Positions 26,684 to 38,831 of a DNA stretch of 64,000 bases are shown here, piece after piece; position 1 is the first letter of the stretch; the number at the start of each line of letters is the position of its first letter. The notes beneath the pieces were generated by a model. It made no database searches. It saw nothing but the letters and a program-made list of their open reading frames with translations, and was not told where the DNA came from. The position numbers and the translations under genes are program-made. The stretch is taken from contig CM036629.1 of NCBI GenBank assembly GCA_020746105.1, forward strand, positions 6,468,501 to 6,532,500, read 5' to 3'. The stretch is from Trogon surrucura (lineage: Eukaryota > Chordata > Aves > Trogoniformes > Trogonidae).

Positions 26684-27415
26684 GTATAAGCAAGCAATTT
26701 AGGAATAACAAGTAGAGGGGTATGATACATGGGAAAATACCACAGCTCCTAGTGTTAGGTTGCTACCAGTGGTTTAAATCAAGTTCAAGGGTAATACCTG
26801 GAGTAAGCTCCTGTACTTCCTATTCTAATAAAAAATTGGCACGAAAAAAACAGTTGCCCTGTGAATCATCTCCTTTGCTTTCACATTTTCACAGTTTAGA
26901 CATATACGTATGCTAATAGTATGGCTTCCTGCACTTAAATGTCTATGCATGTAAGCATCTTTTTCAACAGCACTATCTACCTTCAAGCACATCCAAAGTG
27001 TTGGTTTTTTTACTTTTTTTTTAAACGAATCCTCTAGTGCAAGTTATAGTGGCAAATATGATGTGGTCCAGTTTTGTGCCTAAAAAGCAGATACCTATTT
27101 TTATTAAAATTTTTGTACCTTTTTTTGAACTTTCATGTGGACTTATCTCACATGCACATTGTACATGAGGTTGGTAAGACCACGCTCTGATTTCTTGCTT
27201 TGTTCCAAACCACAAGTCACATGAAATGTAACAGAAAAAAAAAAAGGCAACATTTCAATCATGCACTAGAGACACATTTTTAAAAAGTCCTTTTGTAAAA
27301 CAGTCCTTTTGTGCCCTTTTTTTTTCTGAAAAATACAGCTTTTGTTCATCTATTTTTAATTTCAGGTATTTCTGTGGTTTTTTTCATTTTAAATTTTATG
27401 CCAAAACTTAACACT
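26684..27415. other. AT-rich non-coding stretch
   Basis: No gene or named repeat is recognised. Several T and A homopolymer tracts occur, at about 27005-27023, 27118-27128, 27235-27246 and 27317-27328. Confidence 0.6.
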
Positions 27416-27695
27416 TTAGCCTTTGAAAAACAGTATCTCTGAAAAACAAATACTGAATTTGTGATTAAATAAGACACACGAAAATGCATAAACACTTAGT
27501 AAGACATTGCAGTAAAGAAAGTACATGTTAAAGAAATAAGCATTTGGGTCAAAAACACTGCTCACTGGTTGGAGAAAGTCTGGGAAAACACTGGGTGAAG
27601 TAGACACAACTGGGGAAAAGTGAATGAGAAGAAATGAGGAAGAGTAATATAAAAGCAAAGTTAAAAATAGAGTCTGGGCAAACTGTTGTACTTAC

Positions 27696-27886
27696 ATGGT
27701 ACAAGCTGTAAAACGGGGCATTAAACGGCTCCAGGAAAACCACACAGAAGATGCACAAAGGTAAAGGACGGTACTTAAGAACAATGTTATCATGGATGCT
27801 GTGTCACCATAGGACTCTAATATTTTTAAACTACTAAAAAATGAAATTACAAAGAAATTGAGATATGTGATTTGGGTACCAAATAT
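27696..27886 (-). other. Candidate minus-strand exon (191 nt), hydrophobic, gene not recognised
   Basis: Read on the minus strand, a long T-rich tract ending TTTTCAG gives an acceptor just above 27886. CCAT followed by GTAAGTAC gives a near-ideal donor at 27696/27695. The interval is open from its first base for 63 codons plus two bases, and its translation is very hydrophobic, like membrane segments. T-rich DNA gives hydrophobic translations in any frame, so this carries little weight. A second frame over the last 78 bases is also open. Phase does not match the long frame just downstream (27416-27658), so no consistent gene model results. Confidence 0.2.
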
Positions 27887-27999
27887 CTGAAAATAAAAAA
27901 AAATATCCCTTGTTATCTGTGACACACAAAGAATACTTTCTTTGACCGGAAGTGGTTCCAGAAAGACACCCTCAGCCTAAAGACTTCTCCAAGACTTAC

Positions 28000-28075
28000 C
28001 ATCTGGAGCAAGCCATTGGTCAACATCTTGGCAGTGATCAAAGGAACATATAACAAGTCTTTACGGAATATAGTG
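28000..28075 (-). other. Candidate minus-strand exon (76 nt) upstream of the 27.7 kb candidate
   Basis: The donor GATG followed by GTAAGTCT (28000/27999 on the minus strand) matches the consensus closely. The acceptor CTATTTTAG just above 28075 is moderate. One frame is open and ends exactly at a codon boundary, so it would join in phase to the interval at 27886-27696 across a 113-base intron. The last codons read Met-Leu-Thr-Asn-Gly-Leu-Leu-Gln-Met. No family is recognised, and the phase match has a one-in-three chance of being accidental. Confidence 0.2.
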
Positions 28076-28300
28076 CTAAAATAGAAGCTTCTCTTTAATT
28101 CAGAGTTGAGTTATAGTTTGATATATCCAAGATTGCTTTAAAACTTTTTTTTCTTTCTCCTAGTTATTTAAGAATCATCTTAAATAGTCATCTTAATTTT
28201 TTGAGTCATCTTCCATGAATACTTTTGACATATAACTCCAGGGACTCATTGACTGCTAAGTGAAAAATCACTTCCTTTATCATCTTCTTTCTAAGAAAAG

Positions 28301-30235
28301 GTGAGTGGAACAGGAAAAAAATAATACTCTCAGGCATACATGAAGAAATGGTGATGTATTCCACTATTCTTCTTCAATTACTGATCCATCAACTATTAGA
28401 TATTTTTCCTTTCTTCTATGTAAAGAATACTGTGTTCAATATGACACACTAAAGAACAGACATCTAACGCTTTAAAATATTTAATGTTTATAATACTGCG
28501 TGTTTTTTATTATGGAAGTACAGACTGGAGTTAAGCTTAATAGATTTCTTTTTCATTTTAATCAAGACTACAACCTCTTTGTTGCAAATAGTGTCTTCTT
28601 CCAAAAATAATGCACTCCAGCATATTCTTGCAGGTTTCCATTAACACCAGCTTCTGCTACTGGGAAAAGGAAGATCAGATCACAAAAAACGAGACAACAA
28701 GCATTAACCATTATTGCATCAGAGTGTCTCAAAGCTAAATTTGCAACCTTCTTTTAATTTAAAATGCTTGTTTTGGTCAGCTGCTTAAATCAAATCTAAA
28801 AGGTACTTGTTCAACCCGTTACCATACCGTATCATAGCTTCCAGGGAAACAAGCCCTGCTTGGTGTACACCTCCTGCCGTGGGCAGAGTCTGCACGTCAG
28901 ACCATCACACTGAGGTTTGCCTTTCAAAGAGCATGTCATTTTAGGAGACATGATTTAGTGGTTTATTGAAGAAAAACCAAAAAAAAAAACCCCAACTACC
29001 AAACTTACAGTCCCGTGGTTTCACTAATATACTGCAATTCACCACCAAAAACAGAATATGAGAGTTATATAGTTTGAGTTTAATTTCTCATAAATACACT
29101 TTGGATTGTTAAATATATTAGCAACCAAAGGAAGCCCTCTATCAGCATCTGTGCTGAGTGGATTCAGTAAAAGTCTAACCAATTTGCTATAAAACTTTTA
29201 TAGAAGCATTATATACTTGCGTCAGGTTCACAGTTTTATTAATTTACACAGATTTTATGGTTTCTTGAAGTTCTTACGTCTGAAGGAATGAACTGATACT
29301 CAAAGAAAGCTGAGTCTAGGGAGAAAATGATCTGCTTAAATACCATTCAGTCTCATAAAAGAGTAACTATACAGTAGTTATGCCACCATCTACATTTCCA
29401 TATTTATAAAAACTGATACAGGTATAATTGGTTAAGAACTTCTTGTCCTTCTAATGCACAATAAAATAAGTTTTACTTATCACCTTTGTGGTTTAACTGC
29501 TATTTTGGAGGGAAGGAGAGGGTCTTTAAGGACAGCAGGGTAAAGGGAGGCTTAGGGGATTTTTTTGTTTCTAAGAGAAAGGCCCAGGAAGTAATTGTGC
29601 CTCTGAGTTCACTTTCAGGATGATCCAGAGCAGTAAATTAAAGATAGGAGTATTCTTCCTTTCCAAAATAGGACTAAAACATTAACATATTTTAACATTA
29701 ATATATTTTATGAAGTGAAACACAATCGGAAAACATTGGCTTTGTTTCTGTGCCCTGCACCAGAAGCCAGCAACATCCATGAACCAACCACTAAGGTTTG
29801 GCCTGAAAATCAAATATTGCTTAATGAAATATACACTGTACCATATTATATTGCTTATAATAACAGAAACTGTACAATTACTGAGTAGCTATGCAACTAT
29901 ACAGAGCCTAAAAGCCAACTCCGTTATTTGCACTTACATATTAATTCCATAAGAGAACATGTCCTGTAACTGTTACCCCACATAGTAGCGCAAATTATGT
30001 AATGGTATCATTACGTAAGAACAGAATAGACATGAGAATAGTGTGGAATAAAATTGTGCTCGAGGTACAGTGGATTGTTGCCTATACGTAAAGCAAATGG
30101 GTTTGGTAAGTCAGAGGTAACTGCCTCACCTTCCTAGACCTGAGAAGTATCGAGGACATCAATTCAGAGTTTGAGCAATGTGACAAAATCAACATGCAGT
30201 CACATGCTGCACTGTGTGGGCAAGCCCTGCCATAC
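28301..30235. other. AT-rich non-coding stretch
   Basis: No gene or named repeat is recognised. An A tract lies at about 28978-28991. Confidence 0.6.
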
Positions 30236-30440
30236 ATGTTAGTTATAGTCTGTGTGTATTTACAGTACACACATAGGATAGAGAAGTATACCTACATAGT
30301 GTATATAGTGTATAGAAGTCTACAAGTATATATGTAGTATAAAGAAGTGTATATATATACACACTACATACACTACTAAACTATGTATATATAGAAGTAT
30401 ATCTATATCCAAAAGTGTGTGTGTGTGTGTGTACAGACAT
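30236..30440. repeat. Degenerate TA/GT tract with recurring AGAAGTRTA unit and a (GT)9 run
   Basis: Alternating TA and CA/GT dinucleotides are interspersed with the unit AGAAGT(A/C/G)TA, seen at least four times between 30281 and 30395. The tract ends in about nine uninterrupted GT units (30414-30431). It is probably an interrupted, length-variable microsatellite. Alternating purine-pyrimidine DNA of this sort can adopt Z-DNA or cruciform forms. Confidence 0.75.
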
Positions 30441-30444
30441 GCAG

Positions 30445-32263
30445 ACACACCCTTCTGAATGGCAAGAGAGAATTTTTCAGTGCAATCCATCTGAACTGGA
30501 AGCAACCCCTGGGCTAAGACTGAGCCACCAGATCCTCCCCGTGACTCTCTCCAAGCACCCTGGAATCAAGAGGAATTCAAGCACAGGGACAAATACACCT
30601 TGAAGATAGAGGGACTCTCCTATATATGTTTAGTTTCATGTTTCTTAGACTTAAAGCCTTTAAAGCTAAGTAAATGGACTGCAGCCAGAAAGTTTGCTAG
30701 TTCGTGTATTTTCAATTAAACAAAAAGCCTGTAAATAAACTGGTAATGCAAGGGGATTAAGTGTGCTTAACCTGGGCCTACTCTGAACTGTTTTGTTGGT
30801 GTTTTTTCTGGCTGCATAAACTTTAGTATTACTCCAAAAAACAAACAAAAGCACTTTTTTGTTTTGGTTTTTTTTTCATGAGTAAACAGTGTTGAGTGGC
30901 TCCTACAGCAGTCTCAGAAGAGCAATTCCAAGAAAGAAGTTGTCATGATTTTGAAGTATCTTTGTTCTAGGTGCTATTTTTATAATTTTCACAACACCAT
31001 GCTTTTTCATTTTCACAACACCATGCTATTACTAATGATTAGATATATACTACTTCAAAAATAAAGCTACACTAAATTAAAAACCCAGGTCCGAGTGATT
31101 TTGTTAGGTTAATTTTCCCCATATTTTATCCACACTAAAATTAGCTGAATCAAACTCAGCTAATTTAATATGAGAGCAGTATCTTCAAAGGTGTATTTCC
31201 TAAGTCAGATAATATCCAGTGCACACTCCATCTGCAAGCAGCAAGAGGTCTGTAATGTATGCTTTACGCAGAGAAGGGCATGCAAATATCTGATAAAACT
31301 CGAGATACCTAATCTCAAATATATAGAACAAAAGGAGAGTCTTCTTCAAGGTATGACACAGACAAGAGTGAACAAGTGAAGGAAGTCAGTAGGAAGTTTT
31401 ATAGTGATATCAAATAGATCCTCATGTCTGTAATGCATATGACTGCACTTGCGTAAATCCTCTGTGGATTTTAAGACCACAGTTTTTAAAGGGTTCAGCC
31501 AGATATTCTCTCTGCCATTCAGTGCTCTGAGCCACAGCTGACCAGGCCTTTCTCTTTTATAAACAAACATTTGGCTCTCATTTAAGAATGCTATTTGTAA
31601 AAAACAAGGAAGAGACTCTTAATTATCATATTTAGTAAGCTGTATCACAAATCAAGACATAGTAGTACTCTCATGCAGTTCTAAATCACTTCTCTGTGGG
31701 TGGAGTCACCCACAAAGGCTACAGAAACCAGGAGTGTTGATCCACAGTTACCCATCCAGAAGGCATTTATTGGATTCTTTCCCATCACCCAACCTCATAA
31801 AGGTCAAATATAAACTTCCTAATAAACTGTAAAAACAAAAATACAACTATAATTAGAGCACCCCAAACTCATAAAAATGTACAAATCTCTTCATTGAATT
31901 CCAACTACCTCAACGGAAAAAGCATTTTAACATATTTAAGAGTTTAAGGCTACAGTAGTTCAGATTTCCAAACTGACCTCTCTTTTGCAATTTCTGAGCA
32001 CAGCAGCAAAACAGAAATCCAGATGAAATGAAGAATTTTTTTTTCTTTAAAAATAATCCAATAGACTTTATAAATACACATATTTCATACTGGAAGAAGT
32101 GAAAAGAATGAAATGATGAATTTTTCTCAGCAGAAGTGGCAAGGATTATAAATTGCTCTGAAAACTTCCTTGACTTCAAAATGATACCAGATTTTGCTCT
32201 TTCACATGTGAGAACTGCCTTCTCTGCTAATTGGCAATTTGTCCCAATGTTTTGTTTCCTCAG
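30445..32263. other. Non-coding stretch, no gene recognised
   Basis: Apart from the 24-bp tandem duplication at 30986-31027, only short frames without domains are present. A T tract lies at about 30867-30877. Confidence 0.6.
30986..31027. repeat. 24-bp tandem duplication
   Basis: TTTTCACAACACCATGCT occurs twice with a period of 24 bases (30986 and 31010). The 18-base core is identical in the two copies, which suggests a recent duplication by slippage. Confidence 0.8.
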
Positions 32264-32464
32264 CTTTCACCCTCTGCTACTCGTGCTCTTTCCTATCCCT
32301 CATACTTGACCATTTTTTGTTGTCTCTACCCATCCCAGCACTCCCTCAATTTCTCACATATTCAACAAATTATCTTCTTATCTATTTGTCCTGGATGCTA
32401 CTGTGAGAAGTTTAAACTAAGAAAAAACCAAGATGAAACTAACATGACAGACACCTACCTTTAG
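32264..32464 (+). other. Candidate exon (201 nt) with good splice sites, possibly non-coding
   Basis: TTTTGTTTCCTCAG (to 32263) is a strong acceptor and CTTTAG followed by GTAAGTA is a strong donor at 32464/32465. One frame is open across the whole interval and reaches its TAG stop precisely at the donor. As coding sequence it would therefore be a terminal exon, or the frame is accidental. The translation is rich in Ser, Tyr, Cys and Ile and shows no domain. A long non-coding RNA or UTR exon fits as well. No partner exon was identified. Confidence 0.2.
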
Positions 32465-35400
32465 GTAAGTACCTGCTCCTCTGGTAGAAGTTACCAGAGA
32501 AAACTTGTGAATAAATTAAATAAAATTATAGTATGAGGGATTCTGCATAAACCTTTGGCATGATAATACTTATAATAATCTATATAGTGAAATAATCGCA
32601 AAAATTAAGAACTTCATTTAGTTTTAGGGTAGTTTTTGATGGAAGTCTCCTTTATTGTTGACATGTTTCGTAGTTAGAAATTTCAGCTGCTGCCTTCAAG
32701 AACTTAAATAAGAAATCAAAGGCCAACTAGGAAAATAAAACCAGTCAGTTTAAATGATGTATCAACCAGGGAGCCATAAGGTAAACTGAGATATATGCAC
32801 TTATGTTAAAAGTAACTCATGGCAGTCACAATTCCTTTCTGGTATAGAATCAATATATGGTTGTGCTTCTTCAAGGAAAGCCAAAGTAACACATATGCTT
32901 TTGGAAAAGAGATCTTCTCAAACACCATATAAGCAACTGAAGAACAAAGTAGATATTAATAAAATATATATAATAGCTATTTTCACCTTCAGTTAAATTG
33001 TGCCCTATTTTATAGTGCTGAAATTGAAAAATCTTAAAATAACAACAAATCCCCAGGCATCTACTAACAAGGGTACTACAGAGATTTAGAGGCCTCTGGT
33101 GTTTCTAGAGTGCTGGTTTGTGTACCAGCATCAGACTGATGGTTCGGCACTGAAAACCAGCAGCTGATCATTCTCATATTATTTCAGTTTTGTTATGTGT
33201 GGTGGGGCGAGTATTATTTTGTATTGCATTAGCACCCCAAGAGCTCAGTCAAGACCAGGTGTCCTTGTTCAGCACAACAAAAACTGACCCAGGGCGAGCA
33301 GCTCTCCAGCTCCCACAAGCAGACTCGTAGCCACTCACGGTCACTATTTCAGAGACCCAAGCCCCAGTACAGCATCCCTGTCTGTGGTATGTGGCAGGCA
33401 GCAACTTGGATTAGCATGAGCTATGTGTAGGCACAGGCACTAGAGTCCTATTGGCACGCACCTGAGTGGTAAAAAGATACTGAGTTTTGCCAGCAGATTT
33501 AGGGGTGGCTTTTTTTGCTTATTTCTAGCTCAAGAACACATGAAACTTACGCGTGGTAAAGAATTTTCCTCTTTACATCCTCTTGCCACACTTTTTCAAG
33601 ATTACAGGTTGCTTCAAGAATTATTGTGGAGCAAATATACGCGAAAAAATTCAGTTGTTGTCTTCATCATACCAGCAGGCTTGACATATATCCCATGCGT
33701 AATCTAAAAGCACAGTAACAACTCACAAAGGCTAGTGTGTAAAGGCATCTCGGCACACGCCCTGACCAAAATGCATCATTTAAAAGTACAAGTCAGATAG
33801 GCGGGGCTTCTCAAGAGATATCCTTTTTTTGCAACCAAAATTCCTCCCCTTCTCCACCCTTCTCAGAAGCAAAGCAATTTACCCTCGTTACCAGATCTAC
33901 AATGCTGAGAGCTTTTCTTCTGCTCAAAGTCATTTAGAGGCACAAGTAAACCAGACTAGGTTAAAAACCACAAAAGAATAATAATTACGGTGCTAAATTT
34001 TCGCACAGGTATAACTAAAGCTTTTAGCAGGACGGATTAGTTTGCCATTCCTCTGAGCCCTACATTTTGCAGTGAAGCTGCACGCCTGGAACTGCAACAG
34101 GAAAGTGCAGGGCTGGCACAAAGACGCCATCTATCCTCAGCGCCCAAAAATTCTTGAAACAACCTGATAGCTCATAAAAAAGAAACAAAGAGGTCCAAAC
34201 AGCAAAGGCCAGAATATTTAAGACATATGATTCATTTGGTATGCTATATCCCAAACATTCCTGTTACTCCTGAAGAAGGCCCTAAAGAAAGAAAATTACA
34301 GAAATTTTCCTCCTGGCTAGGAGAAGAAAGATGCTGGCATTCCCTAAAAAACAACCTGATTCTCATGGCAATCTTCAATAATCTTTCTAGCAATACTTTC
34401 TACAATCAAGTACTTTTACTGTCTCAGAAAAATAAGAACAATTTTTAAAGATGTCAATTTAAACACATTTTTAGGAGTTTGCACTTTGTACTTTTCATCT
34501 TTCCTTACTCTTTGGAAATTATAAATACCTGATGCAGTGTTTTCCCTATATTTAACTCATCCACAAACAGATGATTTACGGTTTGTGGTTCAATACTACA
34601 AAAACATCCCAGTGTGAACTCATCACTAAAAAGCACTCAAGTCTTTTCCTATATTTTACATCCTGCCTCAGGCTGAAGATCTGCAAAAAAAATTCAAGCA
34701 CTGAAGCTTCTTACACTTTCGAACAGTTTCCCTATGGTGGCAGTAAATGCCCCAGAGCATGAGTCATTTATAACTTCTCCAGGAACAAACAAACAAAAAA
34801 TATGTAACAACGTACTCTAGGAAGTTATCTTAACCTCACAAGGGGAGGTTAGGCAAAACGCTCCAGTATGACGTTTTCACCTATGATACCTACGGCAAAA
34901 AGAAGAAAAGAAAAAATATGACCAGTCATCATGTATTTTCCATCTGAAACATCCTTAGGAGCAGGAGCAGCAGAAGACAGGCAAACTGGGACAGGATTTT
35001 TCTTGCAGTGTTTTTTTTTACAGCCATTGAGTCAATAGTGGTTGTTCAGTTCCCCTTCCTCTCAGCTACAAGAAGAAACATCTCCTCCTGCAAACAGAGA
35101 AGATCAGATGCGGGTGTACAGTGCAACAGAGGCAAAATCAGCCGCTCTGGTAAAAGCCACCCTGTACTGTAAATTCCCCGCAAAATGCTGTGAAGATACT
35201 GGCACAAAAATCTGCACTGCATATTGCTGCGGCATAATTAATTAAGCCTGACAACACCCCTGTGCAATACAATAGGTCTAACCACTAAACCAAATCATCC
35301 TTATAAACATCCGAATGTCAGCAAGTGAATTTATGTCAGATTTACTATTCAATCACGGGGGTAAAAAAATCACGTATAGCTTCAAAAGAAGCACTTTACA

Positions 35401-35799
35401 TTAAGTAAAGCTCTCTCTTATATTTTTGAATAGTAATAAAGAAATCAAAGATATGACAGCCTTTTACAGGGATAACACCTCAGAACATTAGTAGATAAAT
35501 CTTTGAAGAGGTGAGAAGTATTATCAGGATTTCCAACTGCAGAATAATACACTAGGCTTGAGAATTCTCTGACACTATACATAAAATATTATAACTATTA
35601 ATTCATAATGACAATCTAAATAATTAAAATAAACCAAAATCTCATTAATATCAAGATTTTGACAGTTGCACGGGTCAGGCGGTAAGGCAAAATGTACTCT
35701 GTAGGATATTACACCTTTAAGATCCGGTATCCTTAAAAACACAACCCCAGACAAATGTAGACATTTGTTCCAAAAGTAACTCCAGCTTGGTTCTTTATG
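32465..35799. other. AT-rich non-coding stretch
   Basis: No gene or named repeat is recognised. Around 33260-33480 the sequence is locally less AT-rich, without CpG clustering or long frames. Confidence 0.6.
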
Positions 35800-35965
35800 A
35801 CTTTAGCTTGAAGGATTTTATTTTGTGTATAATCTTTAAAGTGGAAGTGCAGTCACTAGCCGCTGGCTGCACTGTTTATCATAAAGTCAGCTCACTTAGT
35901 GCTGTCCAATTAAAATAAACTACAGCTGCAATGTATCACTATTTTTCTAAGTATCTGAAAATATT
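35800..35965. promoter_or_regulatory. Candidate conserved non-coding element with 7-bp inverted repeat
   Basis: High-complexity sequence holds AGTGCAG (35846-35852) and its reverse complement CTGCACT (35867-35873), followed by TTTATC and CCAATTA cores. The look is that of a conserved element, but conservation cannot be seen here and the inverted repeat is short. Confidence 0.2.
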
Positions 35966-38480
35966 TCTGCAAAGCCCAACCTCCAAAAATAAAACATAAA
36001 TGAAAAGCAACAGCTCACTTGGCAACCATCTAGGAGAGGATGTTTTGACATTATTTTCATGTTATTAAATGCACATTTTCCACTTAAAACCAAGAAGCTC
36101 CTGTCACAAATGATTTATATTTTAAAATATTTTGTATGACATAAGAAAGGCCTATAACTGCTTTGTGCTGTAACCCTTTAAAATAAAATATAGAAATACA
36201 AACAATATATTTTTCCTTTGATAATTTCATTGACTGTTTTGCTGCTTATTGCCACAGACAGACAGACATTTCAGTGCTAGCCAATGTAATACAGTAGCAT
36301 TAAATAAAAGGTCCAAACTCCATCTGAATTCCTACGATGTGTTCACTCAATTTTAAATTACTTCTCTTGCTGTCTTCTAGTTTATGCCCGGAAAAATGAC
36401 AGACTATAAAACTTTTCTTTATCATCTTTTAACCAACTGTAGTTTTAAAAATGATCTATTTACGCAAATTTGGGAAAACCCGGGTCTCGCAACATGTTCG
36501 TATGCTTCATTTCAAGCACGACGAAAGAACGGGAAATAAAATACAAACTTTTTTTCTTTGTTACTGACTTTATTCTAGTTCTTCCAGGCATCGCACTTCT
36601 AAACTCAGGCTGCCACCAACAGACAGCACACAGACAGGCGAAGGTGATGCTCATCTGCAATGCACAGATGTAAGGCAGCAGTAAGGCCCCGTTCACTGAA
36701 CAGCAGCTAATGAACGCGTATAAAAGAAAAACAATATAACTTGTAGAAAGTTCCTGTGCAGAAGATTTCTGGGTGGACAGCACTACAAAAACTACACAAA
36801 GGTCTTGAAATACCTGCAGAAAAGAAGATTTTGTGTGGCTGGAGATGCACACATTTTCTTAAGAGGCGATTCCTAAAAGTTAGACTGTATTTAGATAAAG
36901 AACAACACTGCACCTTTAAGAAAATGTTATTTTTCCTGAGGCCCTATCAAGGTAAATTTCATCAGTATTCAAAGAATGAGCAAAGCACTTCAACAATTTA
37001 TTTCAATAAAAGAAGACTTAGCTGAAAGGAGTATAAATGATGAGAACTTGCTTTAAACTGATTTATTCCCTGCAGCAATAAAAGGAATGTTTCTTCACTC
37101 AGCTGTTTAATATGCAAATATGCAGAGCATCCAGCTTCTGACAGCACATCATTAATAAAACCTTGCACTAAGCAGAGCTCCCGATATTTCATCCTGATGA
37201 AAATACATGATGATGATTTTAGACTGTATAATTTCCGAGTTGGAACAATGTACTTTCCAGTGATGGAAACTCAGCAATCCACAGTTCTAGCATAGATTTT
37301 TTAATAAGTTAACCTATTTCTGTAAGACGGAGACATCTGTTTACAAGAATTGCGAATACGGAAAAGCTTGTCACCCAACCCTTTCAACTGGACAATACAA
37401 ACCTTGGTTTGGGAATCAGTACAAAAAAGAACCATGTTATTTATAAAAGAACATAAGAGTTGATTTCTTTTCCATCAACTAATTCCTCTTATTTACCAAG
37501 ACTCAGGTACTAAAAAAATTCCCTTTACCTGTACTTCTATGAGCCACTATGCAACCTGATACATTTTCAGCAAATGAAGAAATTAATGCTATCCCTTAAA
37601 ATGAATAAAAGCAATTTTACCTCTGTCTATTAAAGTCTATGAACTCTTGTATTTATTTGACCATGCTGTAGCATTCTATTTTTTGTGTTTAGAGCCAAAT
37701 TAAGTAAGTGCACATGATTTTTTCTTCATTGCTTGTGCTAAAACTCTTACAGTCTTTCCAAAGAAGTTGTTAAAAAGGTTAAAAAACATCCAATGTTTGA
37801 AATTGGGAAAGGACTATTTGCCAGTATTTTGCTCTGAAGCCTTCCCAGTCCAAAGTTGGAAATTGGAAGCTGTACAGAAATGTGCAGAATTGATCCTAAT
37901 GGGCGACACAGAATGTCCGTTTCTCTGTTGGAATTAATACTCACACAGATGACGTTGCCCACTTTACAACATGGAAATCTGAGAAGCACTCATTTGCTTG
38001 CAATAGTAGGTAACAATTAACAACTTGTTAAAGTCTGGTGGGCTTTTTTTTTGGCTGAAATATGCTGTTCTTTTGCCAGTGTAGCGCTAGGTCAATTATA
38101 AAGAGAGACCCCTTCTGCAATACAAGAACAAAAAAAATGACTTTGCGTTTTAATTCAAAAATTTCTCTACTATGAATCAATCATTTAGTGTATTTCAAAG
38201 AAGTCTGAAGGATTTTCCTTTGAATCATTTCCCACTGGGTACCTAGGAAACAAAACATCTTCAGGGCTACATTTCAGGGGAAGTCTTGCAGGTTTTAGTA
38301 AACTTCTCCTAGCCAGTACTTTACATGTTTCTGTTTTCTGTGCGTGGCAATACTCCCTCATAACTCAAATGGGATTAACCAATTAAACATTTCCCAGTAG
38401 TCTCTAAAATAGCTGCTCTTGGCATGTTTTTTGCATGGAACAAACCTCAGCGGGAGGATATGATAGAAATCTTGCACTAT
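35966..38480. other. Non-coding stretch, no gene recognised
   Basis: A CpG cluster lies at 36479-36533 (about six CpGs in 55 bases) inside a region where both strands are open (130 codons on the minus strand at 36460-36852; 67 and 89 codons on the plus strand). None of these frames shows a domain. A GACA/CAGA repeat lies at about 36255-36270. The rest is AT-rich without recognised elements. Confidence 0.55.
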
Positions 38481-38831
38481 TTAAATATAGAATTGGGACA
38501 TCAAAGAAAGGGTTGTATTGAAATAACATGGATAATTAAGGAAGTGGAGAACAGTAATAACTGATTTACATAAAATGCTAATAAGCCTCTTGACTTGTTC
38601 GGCAATTTCTGCTTTAGGCATGGTAACTGCGGGTTCAAATTTGTGTACTAATTTTATTTTAGTATTTTCTTTTTCTTCCTTTTTCTTCTCCTGTTTTTTA
38701 AGCTCTCTAGAGCCAGGCCAGTCTGTACCTGGGACCAAACCCTTTCCAAAACAAAACCTCAAAGAAATCAGAATCTGAACGGAAACTTGTGTAAAAGTTT
38801 TGTACACATTCCTATCCACATGGGCATACAA
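38481..38831 (-). other. Minus-strand open frame with charged region; possible exon or retrocopy fragment
   Basis: The 116-codon frame has a middle part with a Lys/Glu-rich run followed by Lys-Leu-Val-His-Lys-Phe-Glu-Pro-Ala-Val and a helix-like Ala-Glu-Ile-Ala-Glu-Gln-Val-Lys-Arg-Leu segment. This looks more protein-like than other frames in the window. The Lys/Glu run comes from a C/T-rich tract on the plus strand (38664-38700), which by itself is low-complexity. Possible minus-strand acceptors lie at about 38728 (GGTCCCAG) and 38780 (CCGTTCAG); no good donor follows. No family is recognised. A coding exon, a retrocopy fragment and chance are all open. Confidence 0.2.

Noticed and set aside
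28164-28300. Plus-strand exon between TTTCTCCTAG and AAAAG/GTGAGT
   Set aside because: Both splice-like signals are good, but all three frames contain stops and it faces minus-strand candidates only about 90 bases away. A non-coding exon cannot be excluded.
36460-36852. 130-codon minus-strand frame as a gene
   Set aside because: Overlaps plus-strand frames, hydrophobic and Cys-rich without order, no splice or promoter context.
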